Shown piece by piece: positions 1 through 11,146 of a stretch of DNA of 64,000 nucleotides. Positions within the stretch are counted from its first letter, which is position 1. Every line of letters begins with the position of its first letter. The notes beneath the pieces are model-generated. The model did not search any database and was not told the origin of the DNA. It saw only the letters and a list, made by a program, of their open reading frames with translations. The translations under genes were made by a program, and so were the position numbers. This stretch comes from Panorpa germanica (taxonomy: Eukaryota > Arthropoda > Insecta > Mecoptera > Panorpidae), in the NCBI GenBank assembly GCA_963678705.1, contig OY783221.1, positions 12,462,001 through 12,526,000 on the forward strand, given 5' to 3'.

Positions 1-719
1 ATGAGGTTGTCAAGTTTTTTGGTTCTCGTTTTGTTGATTTATATTTGACTTTATTTATAATGAAATTAAGCAAAATTATCTTTTGACTTTGTATGAACCA
101 AAATTATTAAATTATCTGGTTTTGTCGTTCGAAGTTCTACATACGAGTATATCCTAGAGGGCCTTCCAATTCTCATTTCAGTTCCAGCTTGCCTTTTAGA
201 TTAATTGTATATTTCTGGAACTCGGAAGTACACACGATCCGCTCAGTTCTCAGTACTTCTGGTTCTCTGTTCAATCCGAGTTGAGCTTTCAAAGTGTACT
301 TGTGTAAAGACTTTCAGATCATCGGACGTTTGCTGAACTGTTAGTTATCGCAAACGTAGTTAACGTGACCAGTTAAAGAGAATTAATTATAAATTGTTAT
401 GCTGATTCATACATACCTGCTACTACAAGATCGGCAAAAGGATTTACTCTATTTTCTTTTAAATTGGGTTTGTTAACTAGCTTTCTGCAATAAATACGAG
501 TAACCGGCAATCTATTAGAGTTCTAAGAACTGGTGAGAGTAATAGCTCTACTTATCCCGTTAGTACTTTCTTTAGTTTTAATTGAAGTTTATTATTTACC
601 TAGGTTGTTACTTTTATATCTCAGCTATCATTTTTGTTTCAAACATGACGGCATCAATCAAGCAAAATACCTGGGTTACATTTTCTGTTAGTTAACTTTC
701 GTAGTCTTTAACAATACTA
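1..719. other. noncoding, no gene seen
   Basis: AT-rich sequence with stops in all frames and no recognisable protein, RNA or terminal repeat. It is probably intronic or intergenic sequence left of the visible GPCR exons. Confidence 0.5.
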
Positions 720-739
720 TGTATAACTATCAGTTACCG

Positions 740-880
740 TGCCTTAGACGGGCCCCGTATCAAAATTTGTTGGGGGCCCAAATGAGGGGTAAAGATTTTT
801 CACAAAAGGATCAAAGACACACATTTGGGGCCCTTGTAGCCCGGGGCCCCGTACCATTGATACGGCGGTAGCTACGCCAC
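740..880. repeat. GC-rich repeat remnant
   Basis: A short block of GGGCCCC-type runs in an otherwise AT-rich setting, ending in a segment with TGATACGGCGGTAGCTACGC. The change in base composition and the near-palindromic GGCCCC runs suggest the end of a decayed transposable element. I saw no coding sequence and no second copy in the window. Confidence 0.35.
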
Positions 881-2785
881 TGATCACTATGCAGTTATGT
901 CAACTGAACTTTAACGGATTATTGAAAAATTGGCCTTTTGTAAAAGCATCTATTATGCACTTCGATCCCTACTTCTGTAATGTCTAGGTACACAATAGGG
1001 GAAAATGGGGGTCACTTAAAGAGTAATTGAAATACTTTCTTATTTTAAAGACTTAGAGCCTTATTCTGTAAAGGATTTCCACCGGTGAAAAAATTTCATC
1101 GCTGTAAAATGACGTCACAAAAGCGATGGTCTTTTATTTGGTATTCTGTAAGAAATTTCCATCGCTTTTATTTTTGTCGCCGGAAAAAAATAGACCAAAT
1201 TGTAAGGTCGCCTTTAGCGGTGAGTTTAAAATTTTTCATCGCTGTATTTTTGAGAACTGTCAAACAATTTAAACTATAATTTGCATTTCAGTTTTTAATT
1301 CACAGTATTCAAGTGAAAGTGTATTTTATTTAATTATTACTAATACTTATATAATAATATGTTTATAAATAATTTTGCATTTGCTGTAGTTGGAGGATTC
1401 TACGAAAAAGTAGAAAAGAAGTTACTATTTATATGTTTACATATGAATATATAAATATATCAGAAAGTGAGGTTATCTTGTTTGTCAATTATTCTTCAAA
1501 TTTGTTTTTAATTGTTTATAATTCGTAATTTTTAAAGACAATACTTTACTATAAATCTTTATTTATAGCTTCTATGAAAAATTTGAAGTTCCTGGAGATC
1601 TTGGGGGTCATAGACTGCGAACACGTTAGAATTGTTTTGTCAATGGTTTACGATAAGCATTATTTTGCATTTGCTTATCCTGGCAGTAATGTTAGCACAA
1701 AGTTTGAAGGTGTAAGTACAGGATAGAGCCTAGTACACTTCCTTGTGGAACTCCAGCGTTTATATTTTCAATACTTGAGAATTGATCTTCTACTAACAAA
1801 ATTATTTTAAGACAGTTGTATCTCTAGTGTGTGACTTCACAAGTTTTGGTGATTTTCTCACATTAAATAAATGTGACGTAAAATATATCTTATTAACATA
1901 TGGCATAAGAGCTGGCGCTCCATCAGATAGTAGCAATACACTTGTTATTATTGTTTTCACAAATAAATACTTTAGGGTACAATTTTAAGTAAACCTAACG
2001 AGGTAAGGCAATGCTTAGGTAATTAATTTTATTTGTTAAGCAACGATCTAACCCTAGCGGTATAAATTTTAATTAAATATGCACGACAGGTATTCGTGGG
2101 AGGTTTTGGTTTTACTTTCGACTTCTTGTGCTGCTGTATTAAGTTATTCAACAGAATGTAAATATGGTAGATGAGAATCTTACGTTCGTCGCGGTTTAAA
2201 ACAGCAGGTGCCTCCTCCTGCCTGTAAACTCCACACTGTAGGTATTACCACCCTTTACGATGTGGAACAAGGCTGCGAAGTTATTAATAATAAATATGCA
2301 GGCGTGTTCTACGCTCTTTAGTTATTTGATCATCATGCAGTAAAGTTACGAGAAGATGTTTTAGTTTATGGCATATCTAAGCAACTGTTTTACTCTCACG
2401 CTCTTGACTTAATAACTTTTACCGCCAACTATAATATTGTTTGTAGTTCAAGTAGTATTGCGTAATAACTCTAAAAGTGTTGTGTTACGCTATGATGTTG
2501 TTAATTAATAACGGACAGTGGAGAATAAGAACAAGTATAGAAATGTAAGGAAGATATCGTGAAATCGACATTGTCACGGAATTCAGAAGGAAGAAAGTCT
2601 AACAAAACGGCTAAGAAACTTCTAACACAGGACGAGATGGAAAGATTTGTGTAGGAAGACTCTCTTCCTTCACTCTTCCCTTGCAATATCTCCTATAGGC
2701 TTAATTCACTTCTCAAACTTCTCCCGAAACCTACTCTTAGACCCCTAAGTTGTTAGTGTTATTTAACTGATGTTCACTCTCATCA
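881..2785. other. noncoding, no gene seen
   Basis: AT-rich noncoding sequence. A segment near 1060-1240 repeats the phrase ATTCTGTAA followed by AATTTCCATCGCT-like text and may be a decayed repeat. No open frame resembles a known protein. Confidence 0.45.
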
Positions 2786-3150
2786 CTTTGGAAGGAATAT
2801 TTTTCATAGTATCAACTCAATGGTCGGACAAAAGAAACAGAGTGATAAACGTAAAAGCCGGGAGAATTGAAAATGAGGACAGAAGGGAAGAGGATAGTGA
2901 AAAGATAATAGAGGATTTGTCGAGAGGAGATAAAGAAGACAAGAGGTGAGGAAATGGTGAGAATGAAGGAGGACTAGGGTAAATGAAAGGGAGGGGTCAA
3001 GAGAAGAACAAGCAGAAAGTACTTTTGGAAATAATAAAAGTCTAGAATTGTTTAAGTTTAGTTGTAAGTTTAAATTTATATAAGAATGAAATGTTTTAGA
3101 AAATATAATAATGTAGATTGTAAAGCCGAAATACACACAATTAATATAAT
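2786..3150 (+). repeat. LINE 3' end copy (family A)
   Basis: A purine-rich fragment in sense orientation that matches the 3' end of the long LINE at 35215-37455. It includes the shared 3' tail (GTAAAGCCGAAA, then ACAATTAATATAATAA). It carries a degenerate C-terminal coding remnant and the 3' UTR but no intact frame. 5' truncation of this kind is expected of target-primed reverse transcription. The pyrimidine-rich frames on the other strand are shadows. Confidence 0.65.
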
Positions 3151-3324
3151 AAATAAAAAATAAACTGATGTCCGTTCACTTCTGTTGATTTTTCAAAGAT
3201 CTATATATTTGAAATAAAGCTACTTATCCCGCTCCAAGATATGGAATTTCTTTTGCACTTTATTGAAGATCGGTTGATAATTTTGGGTAAACTTATTTAG
3301 TGGATTTCACTTAAACATTGGGGT

Positions 3325-3905
3325 CTTAAAGTGCTCCAATTTCTCCTCCTTCTTTCCAGATATCCTGCACGTTTTCTCCTTCTCTTTTCTCCAATACTTG
3401 CTTCCTCTTTCTTCGCTACCTTGTGTAAACCTTGCAATCATTCCCGTTTTCTTAACTTCTGTAGTCCGCCATCCTCGTCGTCCACAACTGTCTGTTTCTT
3501 GTACTTTACTTCGCTTTATTCATCTTCAACATTCTTTCCTGCTGCTACATTTTTATAACCCTTTCTTTATATGACCCTTACATCTGTCACCCCTCCTCTC
3601 TTTGTCATTCTGTATCTTCCACTGCTATTACTCTTCCTTCGTAGTATCTTCTCATTTCCTTTTCCCATTTCGTATTCCTCCTTTTTCTAATTTGCTCTCT
3701 ACCAATCTGAAGAACTCGCTTTCTGCTTTTTTCATTTTATGTTTTCACCTCATCGCCCTCATCCTTTCCTCTCCACTCAAATTGTTCCTTTTCATTTCTT
3801 CCATCATCAAGTACTCTGGCGTGAATTTATCAGCTCAAGAAATATTTTACCTGTCTTTACTACTTCTTCTTTGAATATTTTATATGTAGAATTATTCGAG
3901 CAATA
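3325..3905 (-). pseudogene. LINE reverse transcriptase C-terminal fragment (family A)
   Basis: Read on the minus strand, this pyrimidine-rich block aligns by eye with the C-terminal part of the reverse transcriptase ORF at 35410-37455. A clear match is the segment around 3800-3850, which corresponds to the CTPGYMVMEELK region of that protein. Frameshifts and stops break it up, so it is a dead copy. The plus-strand frames of 75-90 codons here are antisense shadows. Confidence 0.6.
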
Positions 3906-4479
3906 TATATTTCCAATTTATTTTGCAATTCCATAAAGACATCTTTTGCTATTTGTTTTTTTTTTGTTGAGCCAGTTTGTACATGTTCAAATACTGCAAA
4001 AACTTGAAGTGCAGCTGAAATATTGGGTACTTGAAACTAACCTCATGATACCGGTAGTTTCAAGCTATAAAGTACAAATATTATAAACTTCTTTTTTATG
4101 ATAAAAGTTTTAACTATATTTAAATAAAGTTTTGTAAAAAAGGTTTACTCTATGCCTTCTGTGGTATATCCAGTGAGACAGCAAGTTTATATTTGTTGCA
4201 ATGAGTGCAACTTAATGTAAGATGTATTTGACTTTGATATTTACAATTTACAATCCACTGATCAGATACAACTAAAATAATATACCGAGATTTTGCTTTC
4301 GAATAGCCAGCTTGATACGGATTGGAAATATCAAATATTGTTGGTGTGAAAAAATATTTTACAAGTAGAAACAGTTTGTGCAACACTGCACTCCGGTGCG
4401 TTTTATGTACCAGGCCGATGTTTTTTTAATAACACAACTGTGTAATTTATATTTTGTTAATTGGTTTTTAAGAGCAAGG
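3906..4479. other. noncoding, no gene seen
   Basis: AT-rich noncoding sequence between two repeats. No recognisable feature. Confidence 0.4.
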
Positions 4480-4620
4480 ACTATTCATTAATTACTTCAT
4501 ACGTAAAGGGTGATGGTGGGATCCAGATGTGACAATAAAGATGGGTTGTCAGTAGCTTTGTGACGTCACATGCAGTATAAAATATAAAAAGTAGTAAATA
4601 TCGTTCGAAATTAAGTAGGG
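4480..4620. repeat. dispersed repeat, copy 1 of 2
   Basis: This segment (ATTCATTAATTACTTCATACG through GTGACGTCACATG) matches 17915-18060 in the same order and orientation. The shared text includes a TTAATTAC start and a TGTGAC...GTGACGTCACATG block. It is probably a MITE or transposon end. The CRE-like TGACGTCA sits inside the repeat, so it should not be read as a host regulatory site. Confidence 0.55.
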
Positions 4621-5273
4621 TCGGTTACGAATGGTCAATTTGAACGTGGTAAAAGCTAATGTCTTCACAAACTGAAATATTTCCTGAACCAAAAACGGTC
4701 ATTTTTTTCTAAAAATTTAAAAATTTTAAAATACATAATACATTCGGCGCTACATATTTATGTATATATATATATATATATATATACCACTTATATACCA
4801 CTATAATTATGTATTTATATATACATATACCAAATGTATATAAACGTATCTATCTTATTTTAGCATTACACGAACCAATAAGTGTTTTTTCTTTTTATAT
4901 TTAAGAAGTTTTAATACAAATTTAACATTTAATACAATAAGCATTCAAATGTTTCATTCAGATTTGAATATCTTTCTTATATCATTTTCAGTAGATCTAT
5001 ATGAATTAAAAAGTTAACTTCCTGTTTTTTTCATAAAAGAAAGTTAAATGTATTTTGTAAGAAGAAGATAATGAATATTTATTTCATTTACTTCGATCTT
5101 TATTTAAAGGGGCACTTTAGAAAAGAAACGGTACTACCGTATTAAAAAAAGTTCAATAAGTTAAATTGATAATGTCTTCTGAAACAAGAAAATTTGCAAC
5201 TATCTTAAAAAGTTCAGACAACATCATATGAATATTGAACAAAGTATGGATGTTGCTTATTGTTAGATTTTAC
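4621..5273. other. noncoding with TA microsatellite
   Basis: AT-rich noncoding sequence containing a (TA)n run near 4763-4786. No gene seen. Confidence 0.45.
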
Positions 5274-5685
5274 TTAAGGTAGTTCCAGCGTGAAACCACT
5301 TTTTGATAGATTTTCTAAATTTTTAAGAATAACGTCTACTAATAAACCTCGAAATTTTAGAATTTTTGACCGTTATAATCCAAGAGATAATAAATAAGAA
5401 AGTTAGAAATTGTCTGGCTTACCTCCCATTTGAAGCATGTAAAACTTCCTGCCCGCCCAACTATTTTCTATTATACACAAAAAATCTCTCGATAGAATGT
5501 TTTTAAACAAATTATTATAAAAATATCATTTCAACGTTATCTATTCGAGATAGTATCTTAAAATATCTTTTTTTTATTCCAACACGTATGTGTGGCAATT
5601 CGTGTTGAGACGTTTTGAATTTCTGACTGATTGAATTTTTCAATAGTTAATGTGACTATACTATACCACGCTGAAACGTCTTTAA
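5274..5685. mobile_element. TTAA-flanked MITE (piggyBac-like), complete copy
   Basis: The left end reads TTAAGGTAGTTCCAGCGTG. The right end, reverse-complemented, reads TTAAAGACGTTTCAGCGTG. This gives imperfect terminal inverted repeats of about 19 bp, each abutting TTAA. A TTAA target duplication is characteristic of piggyBac-type transposition. The 412 bp interior has no ORF, so it is non-autonomous. Related copies lie at 20477-22026 (interrupted), 32074-32420 (3' truncated) and 43194-43658 (5' end diverged). Confidence 0.75.
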
Positions 5686-6899
5686 ATAAAGCCTAGTAAT
5701 ATTTAATTTAAAAAAGTAAATATGGTTCTTAATAAATCTTCAATTTAATAGAAGACCGGAAGTAGTAATATGTAGACTAATGATAGGTTCAAATGAGAAC
5801 CACAATCATTATGTAACAGCCCACTAACTATAAAGCATATTATTCTCCGATTGCTCAAGGTACTCGTCGCACAAAGAAGGCTGTATGCCTGAGGAATATG
5901 GGCAGATCATTGAAAGTAGGGAAAGTCTGAAAAACCTTATTTCTTTTTTAAAATACTCATAGTCGTATTTATAAGTTGTAAATTATGTATTGTACTACGA
6001 ATATATACTGTTTTAAGTGTTAATAACTTTTGAAAGTGGATGCACTCAAATTAATATTAAATAAAAAAAATCTTTTACAAAAATTTGTCATTGTACATGT
6101 CAGTATACATTTTCAATTGTAAATGGACAGTTATCTTAAGGTCTAGATACCTAAAACATTATAGATTACCGGACGGCGCTCAGCGGAAACTTTAAATATG
6201 TATTTATAATATTTAAATTGTAGTATAAATAGGTTTTAATATGTGCAATTATTTTTTTTGCGGGTATCCGTGTTAAGATCCGGATAAAGGAAGAGCAGAT
6301 AAGAGGTATTGAAAGAGTGCCAATGATTCATCGAAAAATAAAAATAATAATAACTTAAATAACAACTTAAAATGATATTATATATGTAGATTCTTTTCTC
6401 TTATTTAGTTACGATTTTATACCTCTGTAAAATGAATAATTAGAGCATTCATTTCTATTAAAAACCATAAAATCGATATTACAGCTGTTGTCTTCTCAAC
6501 CGCAGACATGTAGCTATAGCAAGTAGAGTACCATGTAATTGGATCATGCATTAAATTACACCGCTCGAAGTGCGGTGTGTTCGGTCTAGACGTTGTAGGC
6601 TGCTCTCTCATTGGGACGAGCTACATCCGACCGCCGACTATGCACTGGCAAACTTCAATTTTAATGTTCATCAAAGCGCTACTGCGTTGGAGCAGATAAA
6701 AGTACATATTATATATCTGTTCATTTTCCCATCCCTCCAATTTATTATCCACGATCTCGTACCCACTCTTCCGTTCCTCATATCGTGACATCATAGATTT
6801 TAAAACGATTATGATGATGTTTATGACTCTCCTCCTTATGACCCACTCGCGTGTGACGGTATTATTGCAAAATCCCTAATAAAATATTTCAATGCACCC
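5686..6899. other. noncoding, no gene seen
   Basis: AT-rich noncoding sequence. The short frames near 6417-6788 resemble no protein I know. Confidence 0.45.
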
Positions 6900-6902
6900 T
6901 AG

Positions 6903-7515
6903 TCAACACCACCTAGATACAAAGCCTAACAGCGTTTTGTCGAAAGTGCTGTGACGTCACGGATTGTAGTCTACTATTTTACAAACTAGCCTACCCTGTA
7001 GTTCAGTTGTACTCTTAATTTAAAACAAAAACAAGTGATGTGCTTTGTTCATTTGTAAACGTGCCAATTTCATTGTGATTTTAGTAAATTAGTGGATTGT
7101 GAATTTAGTGAAATTTAGTGTAATTAATCTAATAAACAAAATGCCAACAGCAAGTTACAGAAATCGAAACTTAAATGCAGCTATAATTCGAAATATTTAA
7201 AGAGCTAATACTTACACCAGTGCAAGAGAAATAAAGAACTTGGAAGATATTTTAAAATGTATAAAGCATCATGGTCTTTCTGGTTATTGGCAGGATTACC
7301 AAAATACATCTATACTCTATGTATAGTATAACAGCAGATTCTGCACTGGTGTCAATGAGTTAAAATTTAAATATATCTTGCAAGGAAAGTTTCAAACTGA
7401 TGCCCTTGAAGACTGGTGTGGAAAATACAGACAGTTTGCTGGAGCTTAGTATAATATTTTAATGCAATTACTTGAATGTGAAAAAAAATTACGTCTGCAA
7501 ACAACTTTATAACTA
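6903..7515 (+). pseudogene. transposon remnant with transposase-like coding pieces, copy 1
   Basis: A ~490 bp block (6903-7395) recurs at 22946-23435 in the same orientation. Both copies begin with CAACACCACCTAGATAC, contain a putative 5' leader, and then have an ATG near 7141 starting a frame (MPTASYRNRNLNAAIIRN) that hits a stop. Coding-like text continues with LEDILKCIKHHGLSGYWQDY and, in copy 1 only, with TDALEDWCGKYRQFAGA and LLECEKKLR. That last stretch resembles the C-terminal region of THAP9/P-element-like transposases. I infer an internally deleted, decayed DNA transposon. The family assignment is tentative. Confidence 0.5.
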
Positions 7516-8329
7516 GAACGAAAATTCTATTCCATCATGGTTCGTTTGCAAAAATTAGAATATTCAGACAATTTAACATAGAACTAATAGGTATACAAGA
7601 ATAATCGCTGATTCACCAATTAAATATCAAATAATTAACTGTTACTGATAAGTATATATTATAACTATAAATAATAAGTTACTGATGCAAAAATAGCAAT
7701 TGGAAAAGTTATTACCTGTCATGCTGTGTTAAAAAAAAACTTAAATGTGGTCAGTGTAAACAAAAAATACCAATAGACAAGTAAATCAAATAATAAAAGT
7801 ATTGGAAATAAGAGAATTGCTCTGGGAAGACTATAATATATATACCATAAAAGGATAGTGGGGATATCAAGCAATATAATGTAAAATAATTTATGTTAAT
7901 GAAAAACCATCAAGAAAAAGAAAATTAATTACTTTAATAATATAAATATATATACATATATATGTGGGGTGACAATAAACCTATCCTGGTTTCCAATTGT
8001 AGGTCTACCTTACACCTTAGTGGGTGTTAGCTAGATTACCAGCTGTGGTTTTAGCTGTTTTGATGCTATTGCAATCCTTAGTTGAGCCCTCATTTACAAT
8101 TTAGCTTATTAAAAATAAAGTTAACACATAACTGAATTTAATAATAGTCAATTAATTATTTCTCAAAGAAATTATATTACAAAAATAACTCACATATATA
8201 AAAATAGTTCACAACAATATTATCAAACAACAAATATTACAACTAGTAATATTGTTAAACGGATTCTAATTCTTAATGTTATTAACAACTAGTTAATACA
8301 ACATTTCCCGAATTTACCAATGACTGCCA
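7516..8329. other. noncoding, no gene seen
   Basis: Very AT-rich noncoding sequence with no recognisable feature. Confidence 0.4.
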
Positions 8330-8430
8330 TACAAACTGTGTATGTTACTACGATCGCCATTTTAACAATCATCTCCCATACAAACTGTGTATGTTACTAC
8401 TATCGCCATTTTAACAATCTTACCGCGGTG
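8330..8430. repeat. ~50 bp direct tandem duplication
   Basis: The phrase CATACAAACTGTGTATGTTA followed by CTAC and ATCGCCATTTTAACAATC occurs twice in succession with only about one base changed. A single ORF spans the duplication but shows no family features. Confidence 0.8.
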
Positions 8431-8617
8431 ACCATGCATCTGCTGCATGTCGTAGCAAGCGACTTGTCAAGTGAACGGGGTCCAGAAATCGTTTCAAAAA
8501 CAGAGCTAGTAACATTTGAATATAACTTAATATTAGCAATGTTCCTAACCTATTTTATAGAGTTCTTTATAATTATTATTTCTTACAAACTTATTATATC
8601 TAATCCTAAATTATATC

Positions 8618-8657
<40 letters not shown>
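8618..8657. repeat. (TA)n microsatellite
   Basis: An uninterrupted TA dinucleotide run of about 38 bases. Confidence 0.95.
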
Positions 8658-8662
<5 letters not shown>

Positions 8663-9755
8663 ACAAAAGGATTATCATATATCTTTATTAATTCCTAATT
8701 AATAAAGATAAATAATAAATCTTAATTAATCATTATCATTATTAATTTCTTATTATACTTTGTAAATAAATCGTAATATGCATAACGATTAGACTGTTTA
8801 AATCAGTTTAAATTAAAATTATAATTTGATATCATTTGACGTCATAAATTAGTTATTAGGCCTTATATCTAGGTGGCGTTGCCCTAGTACCAATAGTCGT
8901 CTATAATCGGTGATCGGACATAGTGTGTTAGCTGCTTTAGGTATTACTTCATCGCTACAACCCTGGTAATAAAATTTCTAAAACCATCTACAATACGTTT
9001 TCGAATGATGAATGATTTTGTTAATTTCATCCACAGAATATAAATCACGGTAATCAGGTAATTTGATTAATTCTGTGTATGACAGATTAGCTCATATTCA
9101 TAATTATAGGCCAACTGGTTGATGAAATAAGCTCCAGGATTACTGTTTAATTGACAGTAGTGAGTTTGAATATATTGATTCCTAGCTCGGGGTTATAGTA
9201 GCAGCAGGCCCGTTTCAAGCTTCAATTAAATATAAAGTGATCATCATATAGCTAAATAACACATTTATTATCACATTAAAAATACTTTTCTTTTGTACCT
9301 AACTTTAATATCAGTTAATGATATTACTTTTTACAAAGACCTTATGGAGAATGTTACTTAAAGCTTACGCCTAAATTATTTTCACTGAAAACGAAGAAAA
9401 AGCGATATAATTTGTAATTCCTTTGTGTATCTACATTTTAATCTCAGCAACATTCAAACATCGTGGGGTTCAGGCTCTTCAAAGTCTCTGAATAATATAT
9501 CACTGTTATATTTGAGCAACAACATTTAACGAAAACACAGAGTCGGATTTGATTTGTGTGCTATGTGTGCAAATACCTTGTGTACAACAAAAGTGTGATA
9601 TTCAATTAAATAAATAATCAACGATTGGTTTAAATATTGTACTATAATTGTGGTCATGGTAGTTAAAAACATCTAAAGGTGTTTCAATTTTCGAAAGATT
9701 TTAATTTTTTTTTTTGTAATTTCAAAATAAAATGAGATAATTTTTTTTTTCTTGA
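8658..9755. other. noncoding, no gene seen
   Basis: AT-rich noncoding sequence. A palindromic TGACGTCA (CRE-type octamer) lies near 8838. I see no linked promoter or gene. Confidence 0.4.
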
Positions 9756-9756
9756 G

Positions 9757-10165
9757 TAGTCATGGATAAGAGCGGCACAGTAGGCGAGAACATTGATGCT
9801 TGACTCTGATTACTATGTCCTCGGGTTCGATCCCCGGGCCAGATATTATTTGGGTTTTGGTTATAATTCACGAGTGGTGACCGGGTGTGAAAGAATAGTC
9901 CCAATGTTGCACATGCATGTCGTAAGCGGCGACTAAAATGGGTACCCAGTGCCTGGAGGTATAGCCGGGCATCCTGCCCCTAGGGATTATATCAGGGGAC
10001 TGGTCCTCCAGGCTGGGGGTTGGGCGTGGTGCTAACAACTCCACCCCGTGAAAAAAACCTTGTTACGAAATCTCAAATAATTAAATCATTCGGAAAAAAT
10101 TCTTGAGAAGGCCAGGGCCCACCCAGGGCTGTCGAGCCACTGAAGAAGAAGAAAAAGAAGTCATG
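9757..10165 (+). mobile_element. tRNA-derived SINE with LINE-like tail
   Basis: The 5' part contains a tRNA-like pol III box B, GGTTCGATCCCCGG. Upstream text (GAACATTGATGCTTGAC) is shared with the SINE copies at 15318-15425 and 45277-45552. After the tRNA-like head the sequence switches to a GC-richer body (GTCGTAAGCGGCGACTAAAA) and ends in CACTGAAGAAGAAGAAAAAGAAG. This body differs from the tail of the 45277-45552 copy, so the family has at least two tail types. A tail acquired from a LINE 3' end is known for SINEs, but here it is inference. Confidence 0.6.
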
Positions 10166-11146
10166 GATAAGTCCACCCTCTGGTGCCCGCTTATCGTTAA
10201 ATTTAGGGACACGTTGTACTATATCTTTTAATCGTTTGCATTTTTATCTAGTGATTTATATTTGGTTTATAAGATATTGTTTCGAATTCGTCCCTTGTGA
10301 ATCAAGGATAATGACCCTTTTTGAGAAGAGTCCTTACGAGATCAGGTTAATATTCTGATGAGTCACGAAGCGGTAAACGGATTACGTGTTTGATAAAAAT
10401 AAGAACGCGTATAAGAAACATAGTTATGGTTTAGTAGGTTAACTATATTAATACGCACGAACTTTTTGATAGGCTGACAACCTTACTCTACTTAACTGAA
10501 TAACAACAAAAAGTCAAAATTCAGTGTTGCAAGTAAATGCGAAAAATTGGCGGAAAGGCTGGTAAATAAACTTGTTTGATTAAAGTTGAATATTTTGTTT
10601 AGCAGCCTCAATTTTGATAATTAGATCTCCTGGGCCCACCCAGGGCTGTCGAGCCACTGAAGAAGAAGAAAAAGAAGTCATGGATAAGTCCACCCTCTGG
10701 TGCCCGCTTATCGTTAAATTTAGGGACACGTTGTACTATATCTTTTAATCGTTTGCATTTTTATCTAGTGATTTATATTTGGTTAATAAGATATTGTTTC
10801 GAATTCGTCCCTTGTGAATCAAGGATAATGACCCTTCTTGAGAAGAGTCCTTACGTGATCAGGTTAATATTCTGATGAGTCACGAACCGGTAAACGGATT
10901 ACGTGTTTAATAAAAACAAGAACGCGTATAAGAAACATAGTTATGGTTTAGTAGGTCAACTATATTAATACGCACGAACTTTTTGATAGGCTGACAACCT
11001 TACTCTACTTAACTGAATAACAACAAACGGTCAAAATTCAGTGTTGCGAGTAAATGCGGAAAATTGGCGGAAAGGCTGGTAAATAAACTTGTTTGATTAA
11101 AATTTAATATTTTGTTTAGCAACCTCAATTTTGATAATTAGATCTC
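10115..11146. repeat. 517 bp direct tandem duplication (two copies)
   Basis: Copy 1 runs 10115-10631 and copy 2 runs 10632-11146, with a constant 517 bp offset and only scattered single-base differences. Each unit starts with the end of the SINE tail (GGGCCCACCCAGGGCTGTCG) and ends at TTAGATCTC. No ORF of note lies inside. High identity implies a recent event, an active tandem element, or an assembly duplicate. Each copy contains CTGATGAGTCACGAA (10355-10369 and 10872-10886), which resembles part of a hammerhead ribozyme core. Confidence 0.9.

Noticed and set aside
4555..4570. CRE-like GTGACGTCAC near 4560 and 6953
   Set aside because: Both lie inside dispersed repeats, so they reflect the repeat and not host gene regulation.
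10355..10886. Full hammerhead ribozyme call
   Set aside because: The core resemblance is partial, and stems I-III could not be drawn satisfactorily by eye. It is kept only as a finding to test.
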